This document shows, in pieces, positions 52,821 to 61,408 of a stretch of 64,000 bases of DNA. The stretch comes from Bacterioplanes sp965233665 (GTDB taxonomy: Bacteria; Pseudomonadota; Gammaproteobacteria; Pseudomonadales; Oceanobacteraceae), in contig CBDDTG010000029.1 of assembly GCA_965233665.1 (NCBI GenBank), forward strand, positions 53,747-117,746. The letters are read 5' to 3'. Numbering within the stretch: the stretch's first letter is position 1; each line of letters opens with the position of its first letter. The translations under genes were made by a program, and so were the position numbers. The notes beneath the pieces were generated by a model. That model searched no databases, had not been told where the DNA came from, and saw nothing but the letters and a program-made list of their open reading frames with translations.

Positions 52821-53895
52821 TGCGGCAACGCACCTTGCGCTGCAGCGCCAGCATCTCTTGATCGTATAGACCTTGCTTCAGTAACTGTTGTCGCAGCTGA
52901 TGCCAATCGCGCTGCAGCTGCACCTGAACTGATTCCGGCACTGGCTTCCAACTGACCGCAGGAATTGCACGCCGCTCTTGATCAACGCGACGCATATAGC
53001 TATCAAACTTGAACAAGAAATCTTCGCGCAGTATCTGCGCCAGCCCGGCGGGGAAGCGCTCACTGTGACCAATCATCTGCAGGGTGGATTGAGCCACTGG
53101 CATATCAAAGATATTGACTGGCTGGCGCAACTGGCCAGACATCACCGGATAAACAGCCACCGGCGCCAACATGGCCGGTAACTGCTGTCGTGCAAAGCCG
53201 TCAATCAATTGCGCCAGCGGTGTGACGGTTGCTTGCCCCCCCCAATGCTGAGCCGCAGCTTGAAGCGAGGGCTCATTCGGCACCACGGCAATGGCCCCTT
53301 GGCGCAGCTGGCTGAGTTGCTTCAGGTCGCTTTGGGAGGCAAAGAAGTAAGATTCTCCCAACGGCGCTACGCCCAACAAGGTGTAACCGTTGCGGCTGAG
53401 CTTATCCGCCAACTTGGGACTGGCAAACACTTGCATCAGCACCTGTAAATGGCGACGATCAGGCGCCCCACCAATGGCTTCTAGCGTCGCCGCAAAACGA
53501 CTGAAATCATAAATTCGGTTACCGCGCACCAACGCCGCATCACATTGACTTTGCTCAAAGGCAGCCAGCAGTGCATCTTCATCCTGATATGCCTCCACGG
53601 CCAACACCAAGCCGTAATGCAACGAGCGCAGCGTTTGCTCGTGCACGGTCGCGTATATCGGACCACTGCGGCCCAGTGGGTCCCACACACAAAAGCGACG
53701 ATGAATTTTGCCATCCACCAGCAGATCACCATGACGCTTTTTTAATGCACGAATGCGCTGAGCAAGCGGCAAGTTCGAATTCATGATAGTGCCGTCCAAA
53801 CGCTGCAAACGGCGCTGATCATCGGCTTCTAAACCAGAGACGTGGAGCGGCAGCAGCCACACCAACAGCACTGCGATTAAATACAGTCGATTCAT
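52765..53895 (-). CDS. putative periplasmic solute-binding protein (TRAP/DUF6091-like)
   Basis: 376 residues with signal peptide MNRLYLIAVLLVWLLPLHVSG|LEA. The mature protein shows FCVWDPLGRSGPIYATVHEQTLRSLHYGLVLAVEAYQDEDALLAAFEQSQCDAALVRGNRIYDFSRF, a pattern of unclassified TRAP-like binding proteins (DUF6091-like, from memory). No TRAP or ABC membrane component is nearby. Late conserved cysteines (RCRINPQSWECE) may form a disulphide. Its last 56 nt overlap the 3' end of the NhaR-like gene on the other strand. Confidence 0.65.
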   Translation of the reverse strand: MNRLYLIAVLLVWLLPLHVSGLEADDQRRLQRLDGTIMNSNLPLAQRIRALKKRHGDLLVDGKIHRRFCVWDPLGRSGPIYATVHEQTLRSLHYGLVLAVEAYQDEDALLAAFEQSQCDAALVRGNRIYDFSRFAATLEAIGGAPDRRHLQVLMQVFASPKLADKLSRNGYTLLGVAPLGESYFFASQSDLKQLSQLRQGAIAVVPNEPSLQAAAQHWGGQATVTPLAQLIDGFARQQLPAMLAPVAVYPVMSGQLRQPVNIFDMPVAQSTLQMIGHSERFPAGLAQILREDFLFKFDSYMRRVDQERRAIPAVSWKPVPESVQVQLQRDWHQLRQQLLKQGLYDQEMLALQRKVRCRINPQSWECEANAVAAEQR

Positions 53896-53924
53896 GGCGG
53901 GTACCCTGTGGTGATTATTGTTAT

Positions 53925-54186
53925 GGCACCTCTGAGTAATTCAGTGCCCGCTCTGGATCACCAGAGGGCTCCAGATCACGAAGCCGGTTTGCCGCTCTAG
54001 CCAGCTAAAGCCAATATCGGTAACACAGAGCTGGAGTTCTCTGGCGCTCCCCGCAGGGAGCGGGCGGCAGGCGTCCATAACGTCGTTGGTGATGTTGAAA
54101 AGGGCTGGCCATTTCCTGCCCTCACCGCCTTGTTCTGAAAGCCTGTTGCACTCGCGCAGAGCTGTGCAGAATTATTCAGAGATGCC
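53925..54186 (-). mobile_element. MITE-like repeat, copy 2, with target duplication
   Basis: About 262 bp with terminal inverted repeats GGCACCTCTGAGTAATTC and the complement of GGCATCTCTGAATAATTC. It is flanked on both sides by TTAT (53921-53924 and 54187-54190), a 4-bp target duplication. It is the inverted, near-identical partner of 44323-44583. It has no transposase; a 78-codon frame inside is considered spurious. It lies between the solute-binding-like gene and the acyl-CoA synthetase gene. Confidence 0.85.
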
Positions 54187-54341
54187 TTATGCCCTCCATC
54201 TAACACCGCGTCACAGCAAGCAGCAATGTCCAAAGAGGCCGAACTGCCTTACGATTTTTAACAGAAGGAAATCTATTGGCGGTTTAGTGTGGGAATCTGT
54301 TACCGATAAAAACAATAGATAAGAACAATAAAGGAACCGCC

Positions 54342-55988
54342 ATGCACGCAAAAACCCCGCTGGAAATGCTCTACCACTGGGAGCAAACAGAGCCTGATCG
54401 CATTTATTTACGCCAACCGGTGAATCGCACCTTTCGTGAAATGACATGGCGTGAAGTTGGCTTGCAGGTGCGTCGCCTGGCCAGCGCGTTAATCGCGCAA
54501 AACTACCCGGCTGGCAGTCATATTGCGATTTTGTCAAAGAATTGTGCCGAATGGTTTATTACCGACCTGGCCATTTTAATGGCCGGCCATGTATCGGTAC
54601 CGATATACGCCACTGCGGGCGAAGAAACCGTGCGCTATGTGCTGACTCACAGTCACTGCCGGGCCATTTTCCTCGGCAAGAGCGACCAGGCATTGCAGCA
54701 AAGTCAGGCCATTCCCACCGGCATAACTCGGTTTGCGTTCCCATATCCAGAGGACCTAAACGGCGTCGACATCGATCATAGCTGGCAAGAGCTGCAGTCT
54801 CAGCCAGAGCTGGGCAGCAGCCCAGTGCCTGCTGATGATGATACCATGACCATCATTTATACCTCCGGCTCCACCGGCAACCCCAAAGGCGTGGTCATTA
54901 CCGTCGGCGCTTACGCCTGGAGCTGCGAAACATTGGGGCGCACCATGCCCACCTATTTGGAAGATCGGGTATTAAGCTACCTACCGCTGGCGCACATCAC
55001 TGAGCGCGTCATTATTGAAGGTGCCAGTTTATACAATGGTTTCCAGGTGTCCTTTGTAGAGTCGCTGGATACCTTTACCGATGATTTAAAGGCCGTATCA
55101 CCCACGCTGTTTTTATCCGTACCGCGGTTATGGACGCGCTTTCAAATGGGGATTCTGGCCAAGGTACCGCCCCATAAACTCGATCGCATGTTGAGTATTC
55201 CTTTACTCAAAGGCTGGGTGGCCAAAAAAATTCGCAAGCAACTGGGATTTGAGCACGTGCGCTTATTTGGTAGCGGCTCGGCACCGCTCTCACCCGCCAC
55301 CATCGCCTGGTACCAAAAATTGGGCATTCAAATTACCGAAGCCTGGGGCATGTCAGAAACCAACGCGTTAGGAACCACTTGCTATCCGTTCAGAGCCGAT
55401 AAAGTCGGCAGCATCGGCCGCCCTTACGATGGCGTGGACTTACGCCTAAGCGACGAAGGTGAAATCCAGGTAAAAGGCCCCTTTTTGATGAAAGAATATT
55501 ACCTGGAGCCAGACAAAACGGCAGAGACCTTCACCAGTGATGGCTATTTAAAAACGGGTGACAAAGGTGAAATGGACTCTGAAGGTTACGTCAAAATTAC
55601 CGGTCGATTAAAAGAAATTTTCAAAACTGCCAAAGGCAAATACGTAACACCGGTACCGATAGAAGCGCGGTTAATGGAGAACTCATTGATCGAGCAAATT
55701 TGTGTCACAGGCTCTCATCTAAAACAGCCAGTCGCGCTGGCGGTCTTAACACCGGAAGCCGCCAACCATGACCAACAACACATCACGCGCAGTCTCGAGC
55801 ACACACTAAGCAAGGTCAATCAAACCCTTGAAAGCCATCAACAGCTGGATGCCATCATTATTATTAATGACAGCTGGAGCATCGATAATGGTTTACTGAC
55901 CCCCACCTTAAAAATCCGCCGACATTTAATTGAAGCGCGCTATCACGACAACATTCATCAACCACTGACAGCCACTGTTATGTGGTAG
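54342..55988 (+). CDS. AMP-forming long-chain acyl-CoA synthetase-like protein
   Basis: 548 residues. Activates a carboxylate through an acyl-adenylate. Motifs visible are the P-loop-like MTIIYTSGSTGNPKGVV, ITEAWGMSETNALGTTCYPF, YLKTGDKGEMDSEGYVKITGRLKEIFKTAKGKYVTPVPIE. It belongs to the FACS/FAA1-like branch rather than to FadD of E. coli, so the chain length is uncertain. The ATG has AAGGA about 6-7 nt upstream. It may feed fadBA beta-oxidation, encoded 28 kb away, by inference. The MITE copy 2 lies 155 bp upstream. Confidence 0.9.
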   Translation: MHAKTPLEMLYHWEQTEPDRIYLRQPVNRTFREMTWREVGLQVRRLASALIAQNYPAGSHIAILSKNCAEWFITDLAILMAGHVSVPIYATAGEETVRYVLTHSHCRAIFLGKSDQALQQSQAIPTGITRFAFPYPEDLNGVDIDHSWQELQSQPELGSSPVPADDDTMTIIYTSGSTGNPKGVVITVGAYAWSCETLGRTMPTYLEDRVLSYLPLAHITERVIIEGASLYNGFQVSFVESLDTFTDDLKAVSPTLFLSVPRLWTRFQMGILAKVPPHKLDRMLSIPLLKGWVAKKIRKQLGFEHVRLFGSGSAPLSPATIAWYQKLGIQITEAWGMSETNALGTTCYPFRADKVGSIGRPYDGVDLRLSDEGEIQVKGPFLMKEYYLEPDKTAETFTSDGYLKTGDKGEMDSEGYVKITGRLKEIFKTAKGKYVTPVPIEARLMENSLIEQICVTGSHLKQPVALAVLTPEAANHDQQHITRSLEHTLSKVNQTLESHQQLDAIIIINDSWSIDNGLLTPTLKIRRHLIEARYHDNIHQPLTATVMW

Positions 55989-55992
55989 ACAC

Positions 55993-56016
55993 AAAAAAGC
56001 CCGGCAAATGCCGGGC
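55993..56016 (-). terminator. terminator of the beta-propeller gene
   Basis: Minus-strand stem GCCCGGC/GCCGGGC, 4-nt loop, six-T run; about 80 nt after the beta-propeller stop and 4 nt past the convergent acyl-CoA synthetase stop. No T-run on the plus side. Confidence 0.75.
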
Positions 56017-56094
56017 AAGCAGGCTGCTCACAAAAGCTCCTGGCAAGCTTATGCACCTTGGCAATGGCATAAGCTGCCAGCAACTAAGCCTGAA

Positions 56095-58047
56095 CTATTG
56101 TTGCCACTGCAAAAGGGTTTTCGAGGTCACGGTGCCATCGTTCACCAGGTGCAAGCCATCGTTATGTAACGGCACACGGGTGTAGCTACCGCCCCATTGG
56201 GCGTCTGTTTTATAGGTGTTATCTACCTGCACCTGCATTTGCTGCTGATCATGATCAATGTCCACGACGTGCAACTTTGGTACAGGCTGATAACTGCTTT
56301 CTAGATAATCGTTCCAAGCAAATGCCATACGTGTAGTGCCGTCTAGCTCTAAAAAGCTGATCGCGCGATGATTCCACAAGGCATCTGAGTAAGCCCAGCG
56401 CTCACCCAATTGGTAGGACTGCAACTCCACCGGTGCGGCTGGGTTTACGATGCTAAACAGGCTCAACTTCAGGCCGGTAATATTACCTTCCTGGTCGGCA
56501 CTGCGACCCAACCCCAGCAATAAATCGTTAGCCAAGGGATGCAGGTATTCAGAGAAACCGGTGATTTCCAGCTCACCTTCGATAAATGGATTTGCTGGCT
56601 CACTGAGGTTAATCACATACAGTGGGTCAGTGCGTTCGAAAGTCACCACATAGGCTTTATCGCCTCGATAGCGCACAGACTTCACTTCTTCACCCGGCTT
56701 GCCTATGGCGGCAGGTTGTTGTTCATTCGGCAACATGGCCACCTGATCAAAGCCACCATCAGCGTTGGCTTTCAACACATACAATCTGTGCTCTGGCCCC
56801 TCTGGTTCAGGCTCTGAGGTCGCGACGTCATCATCCAATACCTCGGGTATTCCAATCCAGAAATCATCCCAACTGCTGGTGACCACACGCAGGTAACCGT
56901 CCTTTTCGCTTAAGCGAAAGCTCGGCATTGAACCAGACAAGTTTCCGGCCACCTTGCCGGTGGCTACCCGGGTAAAGCTATCCAGATCGTATTGGTCGAT
57001 ACGTGTCTCACCGCCGTACCAGCCACCGGTGATATAGAACGCATTGGTCGATGCATAAACACCATCAATACGGCCGCTGGCGCATTGGCTTTCCCAGTTT
57101 TGCGGATTGGTTAAATCCACCTTGGTAATGGCCACAATGCTTGGGTAACCGCCTTGGTCATCCTGATCGGGCAAATAACACTCACCGTCGGTGAATAAAC
57201 GCCCTGCTTCCTCGCCATCGACCCAATAGCGCGGCAGCAGGTCTTCCAATGGGGTTTCTTCCACTCGGCGCTGCCAGTCTTGCTGACTTACTTCATCCCA
57301 ATACGGCACCGCGATGGACGGTGAAAACTGGCTGACCATATACAGCGTATTGCCAATACGGCGACTGCTAATCAAGTAACCTTCGATGCTCAGGTCGGTC
57401 ACTCGCTCCGGCAGCGCTGGATCTTGTAGGCCAAACACTGTGACCGAAGTCGTTTGCTGCTGGCCATAAAATGGCTCACCGATGTCATCGCCGGCCACGA
57501 TGGAAGTGGAGGCAAAGCCATCTTCCGCCACCGCAATGGCCATGCTAGGCGCATCGCCGTGGGCAATGGTCACCAGCGTATCATCGACCAAATACAACCC
57601 TTCAACGCCCCAGCTGATGTCAGGTAGTGGCACACTGGCCTTATATTCATTCGCTATAGGATCACCGTCAATTTCGTACACTTCGATGGCAGCAGACTGC
57701 GTGGTACTGCCATTGTATTGACGTGGTTTGTAGGCATATAAATAGTTGTTGTTCAGTTTGATCAGGTCAGCCTCATCGACCCCGGCCTCTTGCGTATTGG
57801 TACCTGATACCGCCTCTTCTGCTGTATCGCCCGCATCAGGCGCAGAGGTCACGTCATCATAAACAACATCAACAACATCCGTTTCGTCATTGCGACTATT
57901 AATGAAGCCTTGCTTTAAATAGGTTTCCAAGCCGCCCTTCTGACTCACTTTAGGCTCATCTGAGTCATTGCTGCTATTGCCCCCACAAGCGGTGATGGCC
58001 AGCGCCACCACCGATAGGGCCAATCGTCGATAAACTCGCATCGTCAT
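56095..58047 (-). CDS. beta-propeller domain lipoprotein
   Basis: About 650 residues. Lipobox AITAC|GGNSS, then a spacer rich in Asp/Glu and a long beta-propeller resembling the Beta_propel family (archaeal/bacterial secreted propellers): QEAGVDEADLIKLNNNYLYAY, LYLVDDTLVTIAHG, ISSRRIGNTLYMVSQFSP, VRYRGDKAYVVTFERTDPLYVINLSEPANP. Of three close ATGs, 58047 has AAGGAG 8 nt upstream; 58053 and 58041 are alternatives. A TGTGGGA inverted repeat fills the space upstream of its TATACT -10. Role unknown; probably outer-membrane or surface. Confidence 0.82.
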   Translation of the reverse strand: MTMRVYRRLALSVVALAITACGGNSSNDSDEPKVSQKGGLETYLKQGFINSRNDETDVVDVVYDDVTSAPDAGDTAEEAVSGTNTQEAGVDEADLIKLNNNYLYAYKPRQYNGSTTQSAAIEVYEIDGDPIANEYKASVPLPDISWGVEGLYLVDDTLVTIAHGDAPSMAIAVAEDGFASTSIVAGDDIGEPFYGQQQTTSVTVFGLQDPALPERVTDLSIEGYLISSRRIGNTLYMVSQFSPSIAVPYWDEVSQQDWQRRVEETPLEDLLPRYWVDGEEAGRLFTDGECYLPDQDDQGGYPSIVAITKVDLTNPQNWESQCASGRIDGVYASTNAFYITGGWYGGETRIDQYDLDSFTRVATGKVAGNLSGSMPSFRLSEKDGYLRVVTSSWDDFWIGIPEVLDDDVATSEPEPEGPEHRLYVLKANADGGFDQVAMLPNEQQPAAIGKPGEEVKSVRYRGDKAYVVTFERTDPLYVINLSEPANPFIEGELEITGFSEYLHPLANDLLLGLGRSADQEGNITGLKLSLFSIVNPAAPVELQSYQLGERWAYSDALWNHRAISFLELDGTTRMAFAWNDYLESSYQPVPKLHVVDIDHDQQQMQVQVDNTYKTDAQWGGSYTRVPLHNDGLHLVNDGTVTSKTLLQWQQ

Positions 58048-58096
58048 ATCCATATCTCCTTGTTGTTCCGGGTCACCCCAATGAGGCTTCAGTATA

Positions 58097-58115
58097 TGTG
58101 GGATTTTTTCCCACA
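58097..58115. promoter_or_regulatory. TGTGGGA inverted repeat in the divergent promoter (site 1)
   Basis: TGTGGGA-TTTTT-TCCCACA, perfect 7-bp arms. On the minus strand it abuts TATACT (58091-58096), a good -10 for the beta-propeller gene, so it would cover the promoter spacer. On the plus strand the barrel gene has TTGTAA and GATACT downstream of it. This position fits a repressor site for both genes. Confidence 0.6.
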
Positions 58116-58195
58116 ATGTCGGGCATTTGTAAAGTTAGCAGAAAAAAAGCGATACTCGCAGCCCAACCACACAGGAATAACAAGTGGGACATAAG

Positions 58196-58846
58196 ATGAA
58201 GTGGCTGATGGTTCTCAGCACCCTGTGCTGGAGTGCCTCCGCAATCGCCGGCATTAACCTTGGCGTGCATCAAGGTCAAAGCGGAGATGTCAGCGAGGAT
58301 CGCTGGCGACAGCTCAGTGTGGCCGCGCAACACCGTTGGCAACTTTGGCAATTCAAAATCAGCACGGGTTGGCTTCAGCGCCAAGGAGCGGACCAGCAAC
58401 CCTCTGGCCAAGCCGATACCTGGCTGACTGCACGCTATTGGCATAAAGCCACTTGGATGGGGCAGCGCTGGCAAAGCCAAATACGCTACAAAGTGGCCAC
58501 CGCCGATGACAGCAAGGCCCTTGGCAGTGGCGCCGACGAGCAAGAGCTGCGCCTTCGCGCCATGAAACCTATGGGAGATATGTGGCTGTGGTATCAAGCG
58601 GGTTATCGCTGGCGTCAATCAAGCCAACGCTATGATATGCAAGATGGCGCACTGTGGGGCGCTGGTTTATATAAAGCGCCGGTGAGTCTCAGCTATGGTG
58701 GCCGCCAAGCCAGCCAGCCGGGTAGCGGCAGCCGCCACCACCTAACCCTGGCGTGGCAGTTCAAACAATCGCAGTGGCGCTGGACCCCTTATGCCCGCAT
58801 CGGCAACGCGGATAGCGCTGCCGTCGGGATGACGCTTAGATTTTAA
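58196..58846 (+). CDS. outer-membrane beta-barrel-like protein
   Basis: 216 residues with signal peptide MKWLMVLSTLCWSASAIA|GIN. Trp-, Gln- and Arg-rich amphipathic strands follow (HRWQLWQFKISTGWLQRQG, WQSQIRYKVA, MWLWYQAGYRWRQ, LTLAWQFKQSQWRWTPYARIG), ending in the terminal Phe (GMTLRF) of outer-membrane barrels. ATG 58196 has GGGA upstream. It is divergent from the beta-propeller gene and convergent with the acidic gene, whose stop it overlaps by 4 nt. The family is not recognised. Confidence 0.68.
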   Translation: MKWLMVLSTLCWSASAIAGINLGVHQGQSGDVSEDRWRQLSVAAQHRWQLWQFKISTGWLQRQGADQQPSGQADTWLTARYWHKATWMGQRWQSQIRYKVATADDSKALGSGADEQELRLRAMKPMGDMWLWYQAGYRWRQSSQRYDMQDGALWGAGLYKAPVSLSYGGRQASQPGSGSRHHLTLAWQFKQSQWRWTPYARIGNADSAAVGMTLRF

Positions 58847-59133
58847 TCACGCTCGTCGCTGGGCACATCGGGCACGGCTGGCATATCAACATCCACACCG
58901 TCGCCACTTTCATTCATGCCGGCGTCTATATCGGGCATATCCAGAATGTCCAATTGCTCGGGCATCTCTGGTAGTTCAGGAATGTCTGGTTCTTCCAGCA
59001 GTTCGGTGTGCTCTGGTAGCGGCTGTTTAAGCCCTGTTCCGCCTATGCCCTCTCCCTCTCGGTCGCTGGTTTCTGCCCAGCATGGCTGTACGAATAGCCA
59101 TGCCAACACCAACCTCATCAGCCATGATTTCAT
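58843..59133 (-). CDS. small secreted acidic Pro/Asp/Glu-repeat protein
   Basis: 96 residues: signal peptide MKSWLMRLVLAWLFVQPCWA|ETS, then a disordered acidic tail with quasi-repeats of the form PD-I/V-P/D (EEPDIPELPEMPEQLDILDMPDID). It overlaps the DUF6502 stop by 4 nt (ATGA), so the two are translationally coupled, and its own stop overlaps the barrel stop on the opposite strand. It may bind divalent cations or a basic partner; this is a guess. Confidence 0.6.
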   Translation of the reverse strand: MKSWLMRLVLAWLFVQPCWAETSDREGEGIGGTGLKQPLPEHTELLEEPDIPELPEMPEQLDILDMPDIDAGMNESGDGVDVDMPAVPDVPSDERD

Positions 59134-59954
59134 GATGGCTCGCTCCTAGATTTGTTTACCGCTGCCACATCGTCGGTGAAAAAGACGCCGGCGTTCATGC
59201 GTTGATCACCCGGTTGCTCCTGCTTCAGGCGCAGGGCTTCTTGATTGATATGCTTGAGTAACTCGCCCGCCTGCTGGCGGTAAAGCTGGTGTAACTCGTC
59301 AACCGCTTGCTCCGACAAACCGGCATAGCACACGCTGCGCTCGATACGCGGCTGCGCTGCCGTCAAATTGTCACTGGCGACCTGTAAATGATCCGCCACA
59401 TTGCGGCCAAGATAAAACAACAACTCCGGCTCGCCACTGCGGGGAATAAAAGCTTCCTGCTGCAAACACAGCAAACCATCATCGTCTTGCTTGACGACGC
59501 CCAAGGCCAGCCATTCATCCAACACCGCACGCGGCCGAATGTCGCCGTGCACCACCTGCTGCACCAACTGCTCAAAGCTCGGTGTTTGACCTTCGCTACG
59601 CAGCGGCAGACGCACTGGGCGGCCCTTGCTTTGATAGCCGGGCGCACTGAGCCAATAAGCGACCATTTGTCCGCCCATCGAGACCGAGACCGGCGCGCCC
59701 TCCAAACTTGCATCCTGCTCTCTGAACTTGCGCACGTCTTTGCGATGCACCCCCGTCAACAGGCTGATGCGACTGTCGGTTTGGGCTTTATCAGGCAGGG
59801 TAAACTCTTGCTCAGCCACTTCGACGTAGGTCTGTTTAAGCAGTGGCAGCAAAGCTTGATAGGTCACTTGATAGCGCAGCAGCAAGCGCACCAGCGGTTT
59901 AAGAATGCGCCGGATAGCATTGACTGCGTGCGAGTGAGAAACAAGTTGGCTCAT
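59130..59954 (-). CDS. DUF6502 family protein, possible DNA-binding regulator
   Basis: 274 residues. The N-terminal region AIRRILKPLVRLLLRYQVTYQALLPLLKQTYVEVAEQEF and SRISLLTGVHRKDVRKFRE looks like a winged helix-turn-helix, followed by a C-terminal domain with ADHLQVASDNL. DUF6502 members are of unknown function. The ATG lies inside a perfect 9-bp inverted repeat (59948-59970), and a TGTGGGA-type site lies directly beyond it (59972-59990). It follows the DUF2135 lipoprotein gene by 56 nt and precedes the acidic gene by an ATGA overlap. An autoregulator role is inference. Confidence 0.72.
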   Translation of the reverse strand: MSQLVSHSHAVNAIRRILKPLVRLLLRYQVTYQALLPLLKQTYVEVAEQEFTLPDKAQTDSRISLLTGVHRKDVRKFREQDASLEGAPVSVSMGGQMVAYWLSAPGYQSKGRPVRLPLRSEGQTPSFEQLVQQVVHGDIRPRAVLDEWLALGVVKQDDDGLLCLQQEAFIPRSGEPELLFYLGRNVADHLQVASDNLTAAQPRIERSVCYAGLSEQAVDELHQLYRQQAGELLKHINQEALRLKQEQPGDQRMNAGVFFTDDVAAVNKSRSEPS

Positions 59955-59970
59955 ACCGACAGTATGAGCC
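59948..59970. promoter_or_regulatory. perfect 9-bp inverted repeat over the DUF6502 start codon
   Basis: Arms GGCTCATAC and GTATGAGCC with a 5-base loop. In the mRNA the start codon AUG sits in the 3' arm, so the hairpin would hide it. It could be a translational switch, or a protein-binding site in DNA. Confidence 0.55.
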
Positions 59971-59971
59971 T

Positions 59972-59990
59972 TGTGGGAAAATTTTCCACC
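59972..59990. promoter_or_regulatory. TGTGGGA-type repeat upstream of DUF6502 (site 2)
   Basis: TGTGGGAAAATTTTCCACC, containing the perfect palindrome GGAAAATTTTCC; similar to site 1 at 58097 in both arms. It lies 18 bp before the DUF6502 start codon, in the gap after the DUF2135 gene. Confidence 0.5.
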
Positions 59991-60010
59991 TCCCTTGCGG
60001 GAGACTTGTA

Positions 60011-61372
60011 TTACTGCAGGAAGCTACATTGATCAGGAATGCTGCTTTGCTCCAAGCTCTCGTACTGGTAGGTGAAGTCTACGTCGGTACCCTCAGAGCT
60101 TTCGATGGTAGCGTTCACAAAGGCGTTACTGACCTGCAACTGACCGTCAACCACACGGAAACCGGTAGGGAAGTAACCATCCGTTCGCACATTAAAGCGG
60201 CTACAGCTGCTGACTTCGATCAAACGCAAACGGTCCTCTGCGATATCGAATAACGTCGCACCGCCCTCGCCTGCTGACCAAACCCCTTGCCATTGATCCA
60301 ACCTGATGGGTTCTGCCAACAGTGGGTTCATGTCGGAGGATGAAATGGTAACGACATTTTGGTCTGGGTTATCGCTAAGATTAGCCCCGGCTTCGAAGGA
60401 ACCAGAGTAGGTCGTGACATTGTCACCCACCGCAACCACCACGTCGTAATCGGCATCGACAGAGCCGCTAAAGTAATCCACTACGATTTTGTAGTCGCCC
60501 TCTGGTACCTGAAATGCGTAGGTGATGTTTTCTGGGCCGTAACCCTGAATATTGTCATAGTCTAACCACCCCAATGATTCTTCAGAAACCTGGTCAAAAA
60601 AGTAGATCTTCTCACCACTGGGCTCAACAACCCACAAATCCAAATCGACCTGGCTGTTCCAAGTCAGAGATACTTGCACAGGGCTGGTCGCCACCGCTTC
60701 CACCACTAAGTCCAGAAGCTGCAAGCCAAGCCAGTTGTCCGGATTGCTAATATCAATATCATCAAGACCCACCACCTCGGCTACCGTATCGTTTACCAGC
60801 AAAGGGTAAATACGAATAGCCAGGTCCGGAATGCGGGATGGCAGCTGAAACTCTGTGGTCGACCAGCCAGCCACTTGCACCTGAGTTTCTGCCGCAGCCG
60901 CAGCAATTTGCACCCGCTGTGAGGCCGGCAGCTGTTTATGCGAGCTGGCAAACGGCGCCACTTTACTGGTGACAACCGGAGACTTCAGCGCTTGTGTCGT
61001 CGTTTGCTGTCCTGCTGCCACAAAATACTGCGAACTGTTGCCAAACTTGATCAGGTAACCGCCCACTTTCTTGCCGGATGGAACAGAGCCCTCAGGCACA
61101 GACAGTGAAATTCGGTTGCGTGAGTTAGCGGTCACAATCGCTCGCTCACTGCCCGTCACAGACAGGGTTGGCAGATCGGTAGGAATCGACGCATCCGCGA
61201 CACTGACTGACTGAGCGTCTGGCATGGTGACGGCTTGATCCAGGTTAGCGGTCGTCAAAACCTCAACCTGAGGGGCATCATTATCATCACTGCCGGAATC
61301 CGAATCTGAGCCACAAGCGACCAGTAGGGCAGAGCTGATGGCAGCCGCCAGCAGCGTTTTGTATGCATGCAT
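60011..61372 (-). CDS. lipoprotein with a DUF2135-like domain
   Basis: 453 residues with lipobox LLVAC|GSDSDSGSDD followed by an acidic linker. In the middle lies a DUF2135/YfaP-like stretch, VSLTWNSQVDLDLWVVEPSGEKIYF, GWLDYDNIQGYGPENITYAFQVPEGDYKIVVDYFS. It ends in a beta domain with three cysteines, Cys residues in SSCSR and DQCSFLQ among them. ATG 61372 has GGAG about 9 nt upstream; the frame extends to 61387. It is upstream of DUF6502 on the same strand and probably co-transcribed. It may have a periplasmic adhesion or binding role, unproven. Confidence 0.72.
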   Translation of the reverse strand: MHAYKTLLAAAISSALLVACGSDSDSGSDDNDAPQVEVLTTANLDQAVTMPDAQSVSVADASIPTDLPTLSVTGSERAIVTANSRNRISLSVPEGSVPSGKKVGGYLIKFGNSSQYFVAAGQQTTTQALKSPVVTSKVAPFASSHKQLPASQRVQIAAAAAETQVQVAGWSTTEFQLPSRIPDLAIRIYPLLVNDTVAEVVGLDDIDISNPDNWLGLQLLDLVVEAVATSPVQVSLTWNSQVDLDLWVVEPSGEKIYFFDQVSEESLGWLDYDNIQGYGPENITYAFQVPEGDYKIVVDYFSGSVDADYDVVVAVGDNVTTYSGSFEAGANLSDNPDQNVVTISSSDMNPLLAEPIRLDQWQGVWSAGEGGATLFDIAEDRLRLIEVSSCSRFNVRTDGYFPTGFRVVDGQLQVSNAFVNATIESSEGTDVDFTYQYESLEQSSIPDQCSFLQ

Positions 61373-61389
61373 AGAGTCACTCTCCATAT

Positions 61390-61408
61390 TGTGAGTAAAA
61401 ATCCCAAG
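61390..61408. promoter_or_regulatory. degenerate TGTGRG-N-TCCCA site before the DUF2135 gene (site 3)
   Basis: TGTGAGTAAAAATCCCAAG keeps TGTG-G and TCCCA at the same spacing as site 1 but has poor symmetry outside them. It lies 18 bp before the minus-strand start. It is the weakest of the three sites. Confidence 0.3.

Noticed and set aside
53997..54233. 78-codon frame inside MITE copy 2
   Set aside because: Runs past the end of the repeat, has no RBS and no parallel in copy 1; non-coding repeat sequence.
54288..54294. extra TGTGGGA site before the acyl-CoA synthetase gene
   Set aside because: Only the left half is present, with no TCCCA at the right distance.
58073..58618. 181-codon minus-strand frame over the barrel gene
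   Set aside because: The plus-strand gene has a signal peptide, RBS and barrel end; the opposite frame has none.
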